A stretch of 64,000 bases of DNA from assembly GCF_029962835.1 (NCBI RefSeq), contig NC_080574.1, positions 25,890,001 through 25,954,000 on the forward strand, read 5' to 3'. The position numbers were made by a program, and so were the translations under genes. The notes below the pieces were generated by a model that did no database searches, was not told where the DNA came from, and saw only the letters and a program-made list of their open reading frames with translations. The stretch comes from Magnolia sinica. Taxonomy: Eukaryota; Streptophyta; Magnoliopsida; Magnoliales; Magnoliaceae. Within the stretch, counting starts at the first letter, position 1. Each line of letters begins with the position of its first letter. This document shows positions 11,061-21,304 of this stretch, piece by piece.

Positions 11061-11400
11061 AAGTTTCTCTTCCAAATTTGAACGCGGAATGACGGCCCCT
11101 GTATCATGTATGTTTGCCACCGTTTACCGTCTACCATACATGTGTATGGTTATCCCGACCATCCAAATTGTGGGTCCATGGTGGATTGGGAAATAGCCCG
11201 ACAAGACGGTTCCTAGCCACCTCTGCCGATAAAACGGGTTGCTAGAAAGAAAACGGTCAGTGGCCGAATTCAACAGGCTAAATAAGAGAGTGTCAGGATC
11301 TTAGATCGTGGACGGTTTGGATCGAAAAGACATGGGAAACTTTGTGGCCCAAATATCAAGACGCAAATTTCTTATAGAGATCCTGTGCAACCAAAAAAAA
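11061..11400. other. no gene recognised
   Basis: Anonymous sequence ending in a short poly-A run (11391-11407). Nothing supported. Confidence 0.4.
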
Positions 11401-11990
11401 AAAAAAAGCCTCTGTGGGGTCCACTGCAATGTGTGAGTGACTTCCTCTTCGTCCGTCATTTAGAATGCCAATCTAAACCTCAAGTAGACCCCACACAGTG
11501 AACTGGAAACAGGTCCACCTACTAATGAAATCTTAACTTACAATGTGTTGTATTGGGCCCACTATGATGGGTGCATGACACCCAATCCGTCTATCATCAG
11601 TGTCTTCTTGGGTCATCCTTGCCTCCCAAAAAAATCAGATGGGACGTATCATGAAAAATCATGCCTAAACCTTTAAAATCCAGGGGTGAGGTCCACCTGG
11701 ATTTTGGACTGGTTTGATTTTCTCTGTATCAATTCATCCTTGTGGGATGTATCTTGTGAATGGATTAGATGGCATGTGAATAATAAAGTGTGCCCCCACA
11801 AACAATCTAAAAGGTTTCTAATGTTGGGTATTCTCATTCCAACTGTTCCTGTGGCATGGCCTAGTTGAGTTTTTGATCTGCCTGGTATTTATTTTCTAAT
11901 AACAACAGGAGGGTCCGCTCATAATGGATGGATTGGATGTCATGCATACATCATGGTGGGCACCACACATTGACTTGTACGTTGAGCTTA
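11401..11990. mobile_element. diverged GGGCCCAC-type MITE remnants
   Basis: GTGGGGTCCACTGCAATGTG at about 11414, GGGCCCACTATGATGGGTGC at about 11555 and GTCCACCTGGATTTTGGACT at about 11690 show degraded arms of the window's common foldback family. Boundaries are uncertain. Confidence 0.5.
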
Positions 11991-12834
11991 ACTTACCAAA
12001 CATACTATTGGATCCAGCCTCGTTTATCAATGTGGTTTTTGGTCAATGGCCCATCCACAATGAAGCCCGTAATTTGGACGGTGCAGATTGGTGACCACAT
12101 GCTACGTGTACGTTGGATAAGTTGCCACAATCTAGTAAGCAGTTGCAAACGCAACCGTAGTGTCTGCCCCAGGCTTGAAAAAAAAAAAAAGACCAATTGT
12201 CTACATTGAGTCGTTGCGACCATTGTTCGGTAATGCGAACCGCTAACATGGTTGGGACCATTTTGGATGGCTCAGGCAATAAAACGGAAAAATAATAATA
12301 AGAATGATAATAATTTCTACTGGGTGGATGAAATCTAACCCTCCAATGGGAAGTCCCGACTCCCGAGCAATCAGAGAGCTGCTCCCTTCCACCAATTGAA
12401 AGTATCCAAGTTATCAATCATGATATCGACGCATGTATGCAACGTACAAGGTCTGGACCATTTATCTATGAAGCCTTACCTTAGGCCATACCCCAACAAG
12501 CTATAGTCATATAATTGTAGCCAAGTGAATGACACGTGGATGGATGGAGATGGATTTTTGCCTTCCAACTAGTGGGCCTATCTTCATGGGCAGAATTGTC
12601 CGGTTTAAGTGTTTTTCAACCTTAGACCATCCAAGCACTAACCACTGGATAGACGGTTTGGATCCACCGCCTTACCTGCCAGGTTTCAAATACTAGATGT
12701 GCACGTCTGCAAGATAACGACCGCTCGTCTCATCTTCCGGGAGCTCGGACATGTGACATGTTGACACAGACTATGTGCTTCTTCACCACCAGGTGTAGTG
12801 GACACAGATTGCCTGGTTCCTATAGTGGGAAGCT
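11991..12834. other. no gene recognised
   Basis: Short overlapping open frames on both strands without recognisable motifs. An A-run lies at 12178-12190. Confidence 0.4.
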
Positions 12835-14400
12835 GTGTGGGGCCCACAAATATGCGTGTGACAAATCCACTCCGTCCATAGGTTTTGCAATGTCACGGTA
12901 GGACAAAATTATGTTACTCTTAAAAACAAAAGCATGTATAAAAATTAAACTAATTAGATATTAGTAGTAAAATTTACATGGCTCGTATCTCTCAACTCCC
13001 ACAAAACACATAAACAAGTTGTGCTCAAATTAAAAACTACATGTGTTAACAACAACCCAATTAGATATTAATATTAGAATTTCTATTAAATAAGGTTAGT
13101 TGATTCATTAACACCATGGTACTCTTGAAAACAAGAGTATGTATCAGAAAATTGGCTTCTTCCTGTACAAGTGAAGATCTGATTTAGTGAGGAAAGTTAA
13201 AAAATCATATGGTAGACTAAGGAGATAAAATTTCAAACAAAATTCACAATAAATCATTAAATACAAAGAAGCAGAGAATTCAGAATTTCAATCAAACTAG
13301 CAGGTCAGGACAGATGCAACCTATTATTATGGAATCTAAAATTTTCGAATAAGAAATGATCACAGAACATAACCTTTATGTAAATCTTCATAATGAGCAT
13401 ATGTTTTTATAATTTTTAGTTGGAATTATAATCTAATGGTACATATCATGTGCCGTGTACTCGTGTTGCATTGTGCATACTCTTTCTCTATTTTTAAGTA
13501 ACTACTATTTTTTTTTCTTGAAAGTGCTTTAAATTTGTCTAAATTAGAAATCTATCCATCTCTTCTATTCTGTTTGTTTTATTATCTTAGCTTCCATTTC
13601 TAATGAGTTTTCTCACTGCCTTTATTGAAAGATATGATTGTGGGCTCATATATTATATGATTATTTTTATTTTTTTCTATGCTCTTGACTCTCTTGTCAA
13701 TATCTTCCAAAGAATCTTATTATTGTTCAGCAAAATCCAGAAAAATCTGGCTGTAATGTTGTGTGCATTATAATGACAGACTTTTTTTAATTAGCCAAAT
13801 TCTAGCAATGTGAAGGAATTCAGAATGAAGCTTGAGGAGCGGAGACACATGTTCAAGCAAGACAATGCAAGAGCACATGATGAAAACATAGCCCGTGTAC
13901 CATTAAAAGTAACTGGGCAATTGGAGTGACAAATAGATTGATTTTAAAAGTTTTAAATTAACCTATGAGAGGCAAGCATAATATATCATGCGGCTGAAAA
14001 TGAAGAGAACACAGACCAGAAAGACGTTACGCTTGAGAGTGAGTTTCAGGTGTAAGTTGCATACAAGTAAAATCACTTCTTTTGCGCGGGATTTCAAATG
14101 CAGTAAAAAGGTTATGAGTGACTTACAGCTTGTAACTCGCTTACAAGTGAAATTTTCTGTCCAAACACCACCTTTAAGTGGGGTTGCCTATAAACCATTG
14201 TCAACTAATAAAACTTCCAGGCATCCAAATGACTCCTAAATGCACCGGAAAATTAAGAAATCATATGATCCTTGGTCTACTTGAGCGTTGGATATGCCTT
14301 ATTTTTGTGTTAATGACTTAAAATAATATGCGAAAAGGGATTGGCGGTTTGGATGTACAGATACATCACGGTGGGCCCACCCACAGACCTGCCCGTTCGG
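12835..14400. mobile_element. foldback MITE split by an insertion
   Basis: The left arm GTGGGGCCCACAAATATGCG with CCACTCCGTCCAT lies at 12836-12900. The right-half segments TTGAGCGTTGGATATGCCTT, CTTAAAATAATATGCGAAAA and TACATCACGGTGGGCCCACC lie at about 14281-14382. The ~1.38 kb between them is a copy of the 2.4-3.95 kb repeat, so that repeat inserted into this MITE. Confidence 0.7.
12902..14279. repeat. dispersed element, copy 2
   Basis: This copy matches about 2400-3953 in the same orientation and in the same order, but lacks most of the first copy's internal duplications. The shared right boundary is ATATGATCCTTGGTCTA. The left junction at about 12902 begins ACAAAATTATGTTACTC, which matches the end of the 206-bp unit. 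I see no clear terminal inverted repeat, and no target duplication could be confirmed. Confidence 0.75.
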
Positions 14401-15170
14401 AGCTAGGGACGAGCGGGGTTAGTACGCAATTCGCGTCCCTTTCGGTCGAGAAATTTCCTACTGTACGACCAGTATATGGCCCACAACCTTTTTAAACCCA
14501 TTTCTTTTTAGCTGCCCAGAATACTCCCCCGGCGTTCGGACAGCTTTCATGTTGCGAAAATGCCCCTGCTTTTCAAAAGAAGTGATATCTAAAAGCAAGG
14601 GGGGCTCCCTATAGCTACGGATTATAACCGTAGCTATAATTATAGCCATTGACAAAATAAGTGGGTACTGGGACAGCGAGTCAGGGTCGACTAGGTCATG
14701 CTGTTTTATGGATGGAAGGCGTGAATATAGTCACATACATCACAATGGGCCCCAAAGTTAGGTCCCACCCACCTTAATGTCATGGATCCCACCACACTGC
14801 TCAAACAACAAGTGTCCACTAATTCTATTTTTTGCAAAAAAAAAAAACACTTAGAATTTAAGAGTAGATAAGCATTTTGATTAGCTATCGGTAATTCATC
14901 TTATTATGATCATGATGGGTTTAGCAACAAGTTCTCCGACAAATGATTGAATTGTGTTTGGATTTACAGGTGAATTCAGTTGAGAACAGTCATTTTAACC
15001 AAGAGGGAATGACAGGAAGTGGCCCTCAAATTGCAATTTTGCAAATCCAACTTGAAAATAACATGAGGGCTCATTTGACGTACGTAGTAGAATTTAAACA
15101 CTGGAATTTAGTAGGTTTTGTAACATGAAAAATTAAGTGGAATTTGTTAATCGAATATATGTGTCATATC
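14401..15170. other. no gene; repeat fragments and a palindromic motif
   Basis: 14450-14545 is an inverted counterpart of 26300-26395. 14604-14650 holds the near-palindrome CTACGGATTATAACCGTAG. About 14706-14755 is a right-hand MITE arm (GGATGGAAGGCG ... TACATCACAATGGGCCCC). A poly-A run lies at 14837-14848. No coding region was found. Confidence 0.6.
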
Positions 15171-15372
15171 CAATTCATTTCATGCATTTCACGGTCAATT
15201 CCCTTCACTTCATGGTCAATTCAATTCATTTTACGATCAATTTCCTTCACTTCACAGTCAATTCCATATATTTCATGGTCAATTCCCTTCATTTCACGGT
15301 CAATTCCGGCGATTCCCCTTCATTTCACGGTCAATTCCCTTCACTTCACGGTCAATTCCATGCATTTCACTC
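15171..15372. repeat. 21/42-bp minisatellite block 1 (forward orientation)
   Basis: Alternating 21-bp units, one beginning CATGCATTTCAC and the other CCTTCACTTCAC, both ending GGTCAATTC. It contains one GGCGATTCCCC variant at about 15308-15318. The unit length is a multiple of 3 and lacks stops, so all long open frames here are by-products. Confidence 0.95.
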
Positions 15373-15386
15373 CATTCACTCCCTTA

Positions 15387-16083
15387 AGGCCTGTTTGATT
15401 TTGAGGGAATAGGAAAATACCCTTGAAAAAGGTCATTTATTACCTTTTCCCTGTTTGAATTTTCAAGTGCATTTTCTTTTCGAAAATTGGTCTGAAAAAG
15501 CTAAGTTACATTTATGGACCCCACTGTGATGTGCATGACATATCTACATCGTCCATCTATTTTATCAGAAGATTTTAGGGCCTAAGTCCAAAACTGAGAC
15601 AAATGCAATGCTCAAGTGGCCCATATCACAGGAAATAATGGCCTTAAACGTCCGCCATTAAAAATTAATTTGTTTATTACATTAATGTTTATATATCATC
15701 TAACCTATTCATGAGGTAATAAAAACATTGATAAGGGGTAAACACAAATATCAGCCTCAGCCAAAACTTCTATGGGCCACATTAATTTTTATACGGCAAG
15801 CATTCAATTTCCACTGTTTCCTATGATGTGGTCCACTGGAGCTTTGGATTTGCCTCATTTTTAGGTTCATAGCCTAAATCAGGCTGACTTATAGGATGAA
15901 CAGTGTTGATACATCACGTACATCACTGTGGGCCCTATATTCATTTGGCAGTCATCCTCGAATTTAATGCTAAAAAGCTAAGCCATCAATGCAAGCGCAG
16001 GAAACAATGGGGTAATTCCCTAGTAAGTAATTATTACTTAGTTACCCGGTAATTACCATTTCCTTCAAAAATCAAATAGGCCC
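15387..16083. mobile_element. Tourist/Harbinger-like MITE
   Basis: Terminal inverted repeats: AGGCCTGTTTGATTTTGAGG on the left, the complement of AAAAATCAAATAGGCCC on the right. TTA (15384-15386 and 16084-16086) flanks both ends, as expected for PIF/Harbinger insertion. The right arm includes AGTTACCCGGTAATTACCAT. A foldback MITE of another family is nested inside. Confidence 0.8.
15513..15955. mobile_element. foldback MITE (GGGCCCAC family), nested
   Basis: It begins GGACCCCACTGTGATGTGCA and ends TACATCACTGTGGGCCCTAT, with internal paired segments CAAGTGGCCCATATCACAGG and ATGATGTGGTCCACTGGAGC. Nearly full length and non-coding. Confidence 0.8.
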
Positions 16084-16251
16084 TTACACTCAAATACACG
16101 TCCGAACTCATCCCTGCCATCCCTATTCCCTCAAATACACGTCCGAACTCATCTCTTCCATCCCTATTCCTTCTTTTCACCCATTTTCTTCATTAAATCT
16201 CCATCCTACTATCACATTACATCTTCCATTTCCATTCTACTCAAGGCTACC

Positions 16252-17175
16252 TGAAATGCATCAAATTGACCGTGAAGTGAAGGGAAATGACCATGAAATG
16301 CATGGAATTGATAGTGAAGTGAAGCGGATTCACCAAAATTAACCATGAAATGCATGGAAATGACCATGAAGTTAAGGGAATTGACCGTGAAATGCATCGA
16401 ATTGACCGTGAAGTGAAGGTAAATGACCATGAAATGCATGGAATTGACCATGAAGTGAAGTGGATTCGCCTAAATTGACCGTGAAATGCATGGACATGAC
16501 CGTGAAGTGAAGGGTACTAATTGGCCGTGAAATGCATCGAATTGACCGTGAAGTGAAGGGAAATGACCGTGAAATGCATGAAATTGACCGTGAAGTGAAG
16601 CAGATTCGCCAAAATTGACCGTGAGATGCATGAAAATGACCGTGAAGTGAAGGGAATTGACCGTGAAGTGAAGGGAAATGAGAAGCGGATTCGCCTAAAT
16701 TGACTGTGAAATGCATGGAAATGACCGTCAAGTGAAGGGAAATGACCGTGAAATGCATAGAATTGACCGTAAAGTGAAGCAGATTCGTCGAAATTGAGTG
16801 TGAAATGCATGAAAATGACCGTGAAGTGAAGGGAATTGACCGTGAAATGCATGGAATTAACCATGAAGTGAAGGGAAATGACCATGAAATGCATGGAATT
16901 GACCGTGAAGTGAAGGGAATTGACCGTGAAATGCATCGAATTGACCATGAAATGCATGGAATTTACCGTGAAGTGAAGCGAATTTGCCGAAATTGACTAT
17001 GAAATGCATGGAAATGACCGTGACGTGAAGGGAATTGACTGTGAAATGCATCGAATTGACTGTGAAGGGAAATGACCGTGAAATGACCGTGAAGTGAAGG
17101 GAAATGCATGGAAATGACCGTGAAGTGAAGGGAAATGCACGAAATTAACCGTGAAGTAAAGTGAAATGATTGTGA
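16252..17175. repeat. 21/42-bp minisatellite block 2 (reverse orientation)
   Basis: The same unit as block 1 but inverted: GAATTGACCGTGAAATGCAT alternating with GACCGTGAAGTGAAGGG. About 40 units of 21 bp. GATTCGCC variants mark sub-blocks at about 16327, 16465, 16602, 16690 and 16783. The CG in GACCGTG is frequently TG or CA. Confidence 0.95.
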
Positions 17176-17229
17176 AAATTGCAATAAAAATGTCATATTC
17201 TAAAATCTACCCATATCTTAAAAATATCT

Positions 17230-17534
17230 TGACTGTGAAATGCATGAAATTGACTGTGAAGTGAAGGGAGTTGACCGTGAAATAAATGGAAATGACCATG
17301 AAGTGAAGGGAATTGACTGTGAAATGCATGGAATTGACTGTGAAGTGAAGGGGAATCGCCAGGATTGACCATGAAGTGAAGGGAATTGATCGTGAAGTGA
17401 AGGGAATTGACCATGAAATGAATGGAAATGACCATGAATTGAAGGTAATTGACCGTGAAATGCATAGAATTGACCGTGAAGTGAAGGGGAATCACCGGCA
17501 TTGACCGTGAAATGCATGTAATTAACTGTGAAAT
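17230..17534. repeat. 21/42-bp minisatellite block 3 (reverse orientation)
   Basis: Continues the inverted units after a 55-bp unrelated gap. GAATCGCC / GAATCACC marker variants occur at about 17353 and 17488. Confidence 0.95.
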
Positions 17535-17810
17535 CGACCGAGTCCAGATGGGGTCGACCCTGTTCCCCCTCAAAGCTCTTTGGGCCATACCTAAGTTATA
17601 GATTTATCCTGTGATTTTGGTTTTCACCCAAACTTATGGAGGAAACTATAGATTCTTAATATACGGCGATTTCAAGAATTTAACATTAGACCTTCCGAAA
17701 TTATCTCACATACATCCTCTGTATTGACCTTCACGCCAATTGCTTTCAATGGGTCCGATATAAAGAAGTGGAGCCCAAACAGCTTTCAGTCGAATGGGGT
17801 CGACCCTTCT
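17535..17810. other. unique spacer between inverted minisatellite blocks
   Basis: About 276 bp with GGGGTCGACCCT near both ends (about 17550 and 17798) as short direct repeats. No coding sequence. It lies between the reverse-oriented block on the left and the forward-oriented block on the right. Confidence 0.7.
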
Positions 17811-18992
17811 ATGCATTTCACGGTCAATTCCCTTCACTTCATGGTCATTTCCATGCATTTCACGGTCAATTCCGGTGATTCTGCTTCACTTCACGGTCAT
17901 TTCCATGCATTTCACGGTCAATTCCATGCATTTCTGTGCATTTCACAGTCAATTTCATGCATTACATGGTGAATTCCGGCGATTCCCCTTCACTTCAAGT
18001 CAATTCCATGCATTTCACGATCAATTCTCATTACGTCATGGTTAATTCAATGCATTTCACAGTCAATTCCCTTCACTTCATGGTCAATTCCATGCATTTC
18101 ACAGTCAATCCTGATGATTCCCCTTCACTTCAAGGTCATTTCCATGCATTTCACGGTCAATTCCCTTCACTTCACGGTCAATTCCGTGCATTTAATGGTC
18201 AATTCCCTTCACTTCATAGTCAATCCAATTCATTTCACGGTCAATGCCATGCATTTCACGGTCAATTTCCTTCATTTCGCGGTCAATTCAATGCATTTCA
18301 CGGTCAATTCCCTTCACTTCACGATCAATTCCATGCATTTCACGGTCAATTCCCTTCACTTCATAGTCAATTCCATGCATTTCATGGTCAATTCCCTTCA
18401 CTTCATGGTCAATTCCATGCATTTCACTGTCAATTCCCTTTACTTCATGGTCCATTCCATGCATTTTATGGTCATTTTCGGCGATTCCCCTTCACTTCAC
18501 GGTAAATTCCATGCATTTCACGATCAATTCCCTTCACTTCACGGTCAATTCCATGCATTTCACAGTCAATTCCCTTCACTTCACGTTCAATTCCATGCAT
18601 TTCATGGTCAATTCCCTTCACTTCACGGTCAATTCCATGTATTTCACGGTCAATTCCCTTCACTTCACAGTCAATTCCATGCATTTCACGATTTATTCCC
18701 TTCACTTCACGATTAATTCCATGCATCTCACGGTCATTTTTGGCGATTCCCCTTCACTTCACGGTCAATTCCATGCATTTCACGCTCAATTCCCTTCACT
18801 TCAGGGTCAATTCCATGCATTTCACAGTCAATTCCCTTCACTTCACAGTCAATTCCATGCATTTTACGGTCATTTTCGGCGATTCCCCTTCACTTCATGG
18901 TCAATTCCATGCATTTCGTGGTCAATTCCCTTTACTTCACGGTCAATTCGCTTCACTTCACAGTCATTTCCATGCATTTCACGGTCAATTTG
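17811..18992. repeat. 21/42-bp minisatellite block 4 (forward orientation)
   Basis: The longest block, about 56 units of 21 bp, with the two unit types alternating very regularly. GGCGATTCC-type variants at about 17873, 17978, 18111, 18480, 18742 and 18878 suggest a higher-order repeat. Long open frames on both strands (for example a 200-codon frame at 18114-18716) only reflect the 21-bp period. Confidence 0.95.
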
Positions 18993-19249
18993 ACCGTGAA
19001 ATGCTTGGAAATGACCGTGAAGTGGAGGGAATTGATCGTGAAATGAATTGACTTGAAGTGAAGGGGAATAGTTGGAATTGACTGCGAAATGCATGGAAGT
19101 GACCGTGAAGTGAAGGGAATTGACCGCGAAATGCATGGAATTGACTATGAAGTGAAGGGAATTGACCGTGAAATGAATTGAGTTGACCGCGAAGTGAATG
19201 AAATTGATCGCGAAGTAATTGAAATTGACCATAAAGTGAATGAAATGGA
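18993..19249. repeat. 21/42-bp minisatellite block 5 (reverse orientation)
   Basis: Inverted units immediately abut block 4. The junction 18974-19004 is a perfect 31-nt palindrome (half-site GCATTTCACGGTCAA) centred on 18989. Units become more divergent towards 19249. Confidence 0.95.
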
Positions 19250-19820
19250 TTTTCGACCATCAACCTAATGGAATCTTGGAAAATAACCAGGTTGGTTGGC
19301 TAAAGTAGCTTCTCCTACCCCAAAATCATCTATGATACGTCAAGTAACTAATTTTGGTTTAAAAGATATTCTTGTTAAATGAATAAAGAAAGAAACGAAA
19401 AAAAGAGAGAATTTTTATTTATATGCTTATACATACATCTTTATATAAATATGTATTAGATAAAAATGTAGGTATAATAAAAGTCTACATGTAAATAATT
19501 AAAAAAGAAAAAAAAAAAAGAAAAAGAAAAAAAGCAGTGCATAGCATGATGGCTATGGCTACGGTTATAATCCGTAGCCATAGGTAACCGCATCTCTAAC
19601 CCGGTTGACTGGGTTGACCCAGTTGACCCCAACTGGGCCTATCTCAATGGATGGACAGCGAGTTTGGGTCGACCAGGTCGGTGGGATAGTGACTCAGGGT
19701 CGACCGGGTTAACTTGTACTTCTTATATATGGCACTACGGTTATCGCTATGGTTATAATCCGCATCTAGAAGGTCCTGGCTTCTTCTTTTTTTTCCTGTT
19801 ATAATCCCACCATTTTTTTT
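19250..19820. other. AT-rich spacer with GGATTATAACC palindromes
   Basis: 19380-19540 is an AT-rich, A-run-rich stretch. About 19550-19585 and 19733-19765 hold the CTACGGTTATAATCCGTAG motif, bracketing a segment with repeated GGTCGACC / GGTTGACC. It may be a small element whose ends are these motifs. Confidence 0.55.
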
Positions 19821-20137
19821 CCTTCACTTCACGGTCAATTCCATGCATTTCACGGTCAATTCGCTTCACTTCACGGTCATTTTCATGCATTTCACGGACA
19901 ATCCCCTTCACTTCACGGTCAATTTCATGCATTTCACGGTCAATTCGCTTCACTTCCTGGTCATTTCCATACATTTCACGGTCAATCCCCTTCACTTCAT
20001 GGTCAATTCCATGCATTTCATGGTCAATTCCCTTCACTTCATGGTCAATTCCATGCATTTCACGGTCAATTCACTTCACTTCACGGTCATTTCCATGCAT
20101 TTCACGGTCAATTCCCTTCACTTCATGGTCATTTCCC
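19821..20137. repeat. 21/42-bp minisatellite block 6 (forward orientation)
   Basis: About 15 units of 21 bp in forward orientation, ending directly against a foldback MITE (TTGTGGGTCCCATTATGAGG). Confidence 0.95.
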
Positions 20138-20142
20138 AAGGC

Positions 20143-20590
20143 TTGTTGTGGGTCCCATTATGAGGTGTGTGTTATATCCAAACTGTCCATCTATTTGGCA
20201 AGCACATATTAAGGCTTGAGAACGAAAAATAAGATAGAGCTAGCTATCGAGTGGACCACACTGTAAAATGCAGTGGAGGATTGAACGTCTACCATTGAAA
20301 CCCTTTTAAGGGTCATAGAAGTTTTGGATCATTATCAAATTTGTTTTTCCTCTTCATCCAAGTCTTTGTGACCTTATGAATAGATTGGATGGAAAATATA
20401 TGTTATGGTGGGCCCTACAAAAGTTTTAACGGTGAAAATCAATTTTCCCGCTGCTCTTTGTGGTGCGGTCTAGTTGATCTTTGGATATGATTCTCTTCTT
20501 TTAAAAAAAAAAAAAAAATGCTCCCAAATGATCTCGAAATATGGATGAACGGTGTGGATATAATAAATACATAACTGTGGGGCCCATGTA
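20143..20590. mobile_element. foldback MITE (GGGTCCCATTATGAGG subfamily)
   Basis: Full-length copy with left arm GTGGGTCCCATTATGAGGTG and right arm ATACATAACTGTGGGGCCCA. The paired internal segments GTGGACCACACTG and TTTGTGGTGCGGTC are present. It is very similar to the copy at 44412-44855, including CTTGAGAACGAAAAATAAGA. Confidence 0.85.
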
Positions 20591-20714
20591 ACTTTGATCT
20601 CTTTTGAACCGTTCATACAACTCGAAGTTCGAGGAGCGTCAGCGCTCGTTTTCGAGCACCAGCCGATCCGCTTCGAAGGGAAAGGTGGGGGCATAGTCGA
20701 CCTTTGGCAAGAAG

Positions 20715-21304
20715 TGTTGGGATATGGAGTTTGAAAAACTATTTAAATAAAATAAACTTAAATTGAGAAAAAGAGAATACTTATCGGTTTATATAAGTTG
20801 AGGCGTGACGTGAGTCATTCGGCTTGAAATCAAATTTACTCCCCATGGACAGCGTCCCAAGTGCAACAGGTTTCTAGAGCAATCGACCTCCAGGATACAA
20901 CGACTATGACCCGGTCCCAGCAGTGCACTCCCTGTACACGGGCTCAAACCACTTGTAGTCTTAACCCGAACTAGAAAATACTTAAACAAAATTTTTAAAG
21001 AGAAATTTTTTTTTCTAATCCATCTTAAAACTAAAAAGTAAGTCTACTTATAGACTCTGAAAAAACACCCTTAAGGGTGTAGAGACACCCTTTCACAAAG
21101 GGTTGTGACTATTTGGTTTAAACCCAAGTGGTGCGACCCTTAGGCTTCAAAAGACACAACTTTTCAAAATAAAATATGAAAGGATGCAACCTTTCAGACT
21201 TAAATGAAAAGACACATCCATAGGGCACTTATGGCCACAACACAGCCCATCCCAATGGATATTTTGAAACACTAAATTATTTTAAAATAATTTAAAATAC
21301 AACA
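20715..21304. repeat. 5' LTR of the non-coding LTR element
   Basis: About 590 bp, from TGTTGGGATATGGAG to TTAAAATACAACA. It includes CCCCATGGACAGCGTCCCAA and ACCCAAGTGGTGCGACCC. Confidence 0.85.

Noticed and set aside
16252-20137. Many open frames of 60-200 codons in the minisatellite (repeated MHFTVNS, FHAFHGQ, DREVKGI)
   Set aside because: They arise on both strands and in several frames because the unit is 21 bp and stop-poor. There is no start context, no domain and no gene structure.
15171-20137. CRISPR-like regular repeats
   Set aside because: There are no unique spacers between repeats, the units are contiguous, and the genome is a plant's.
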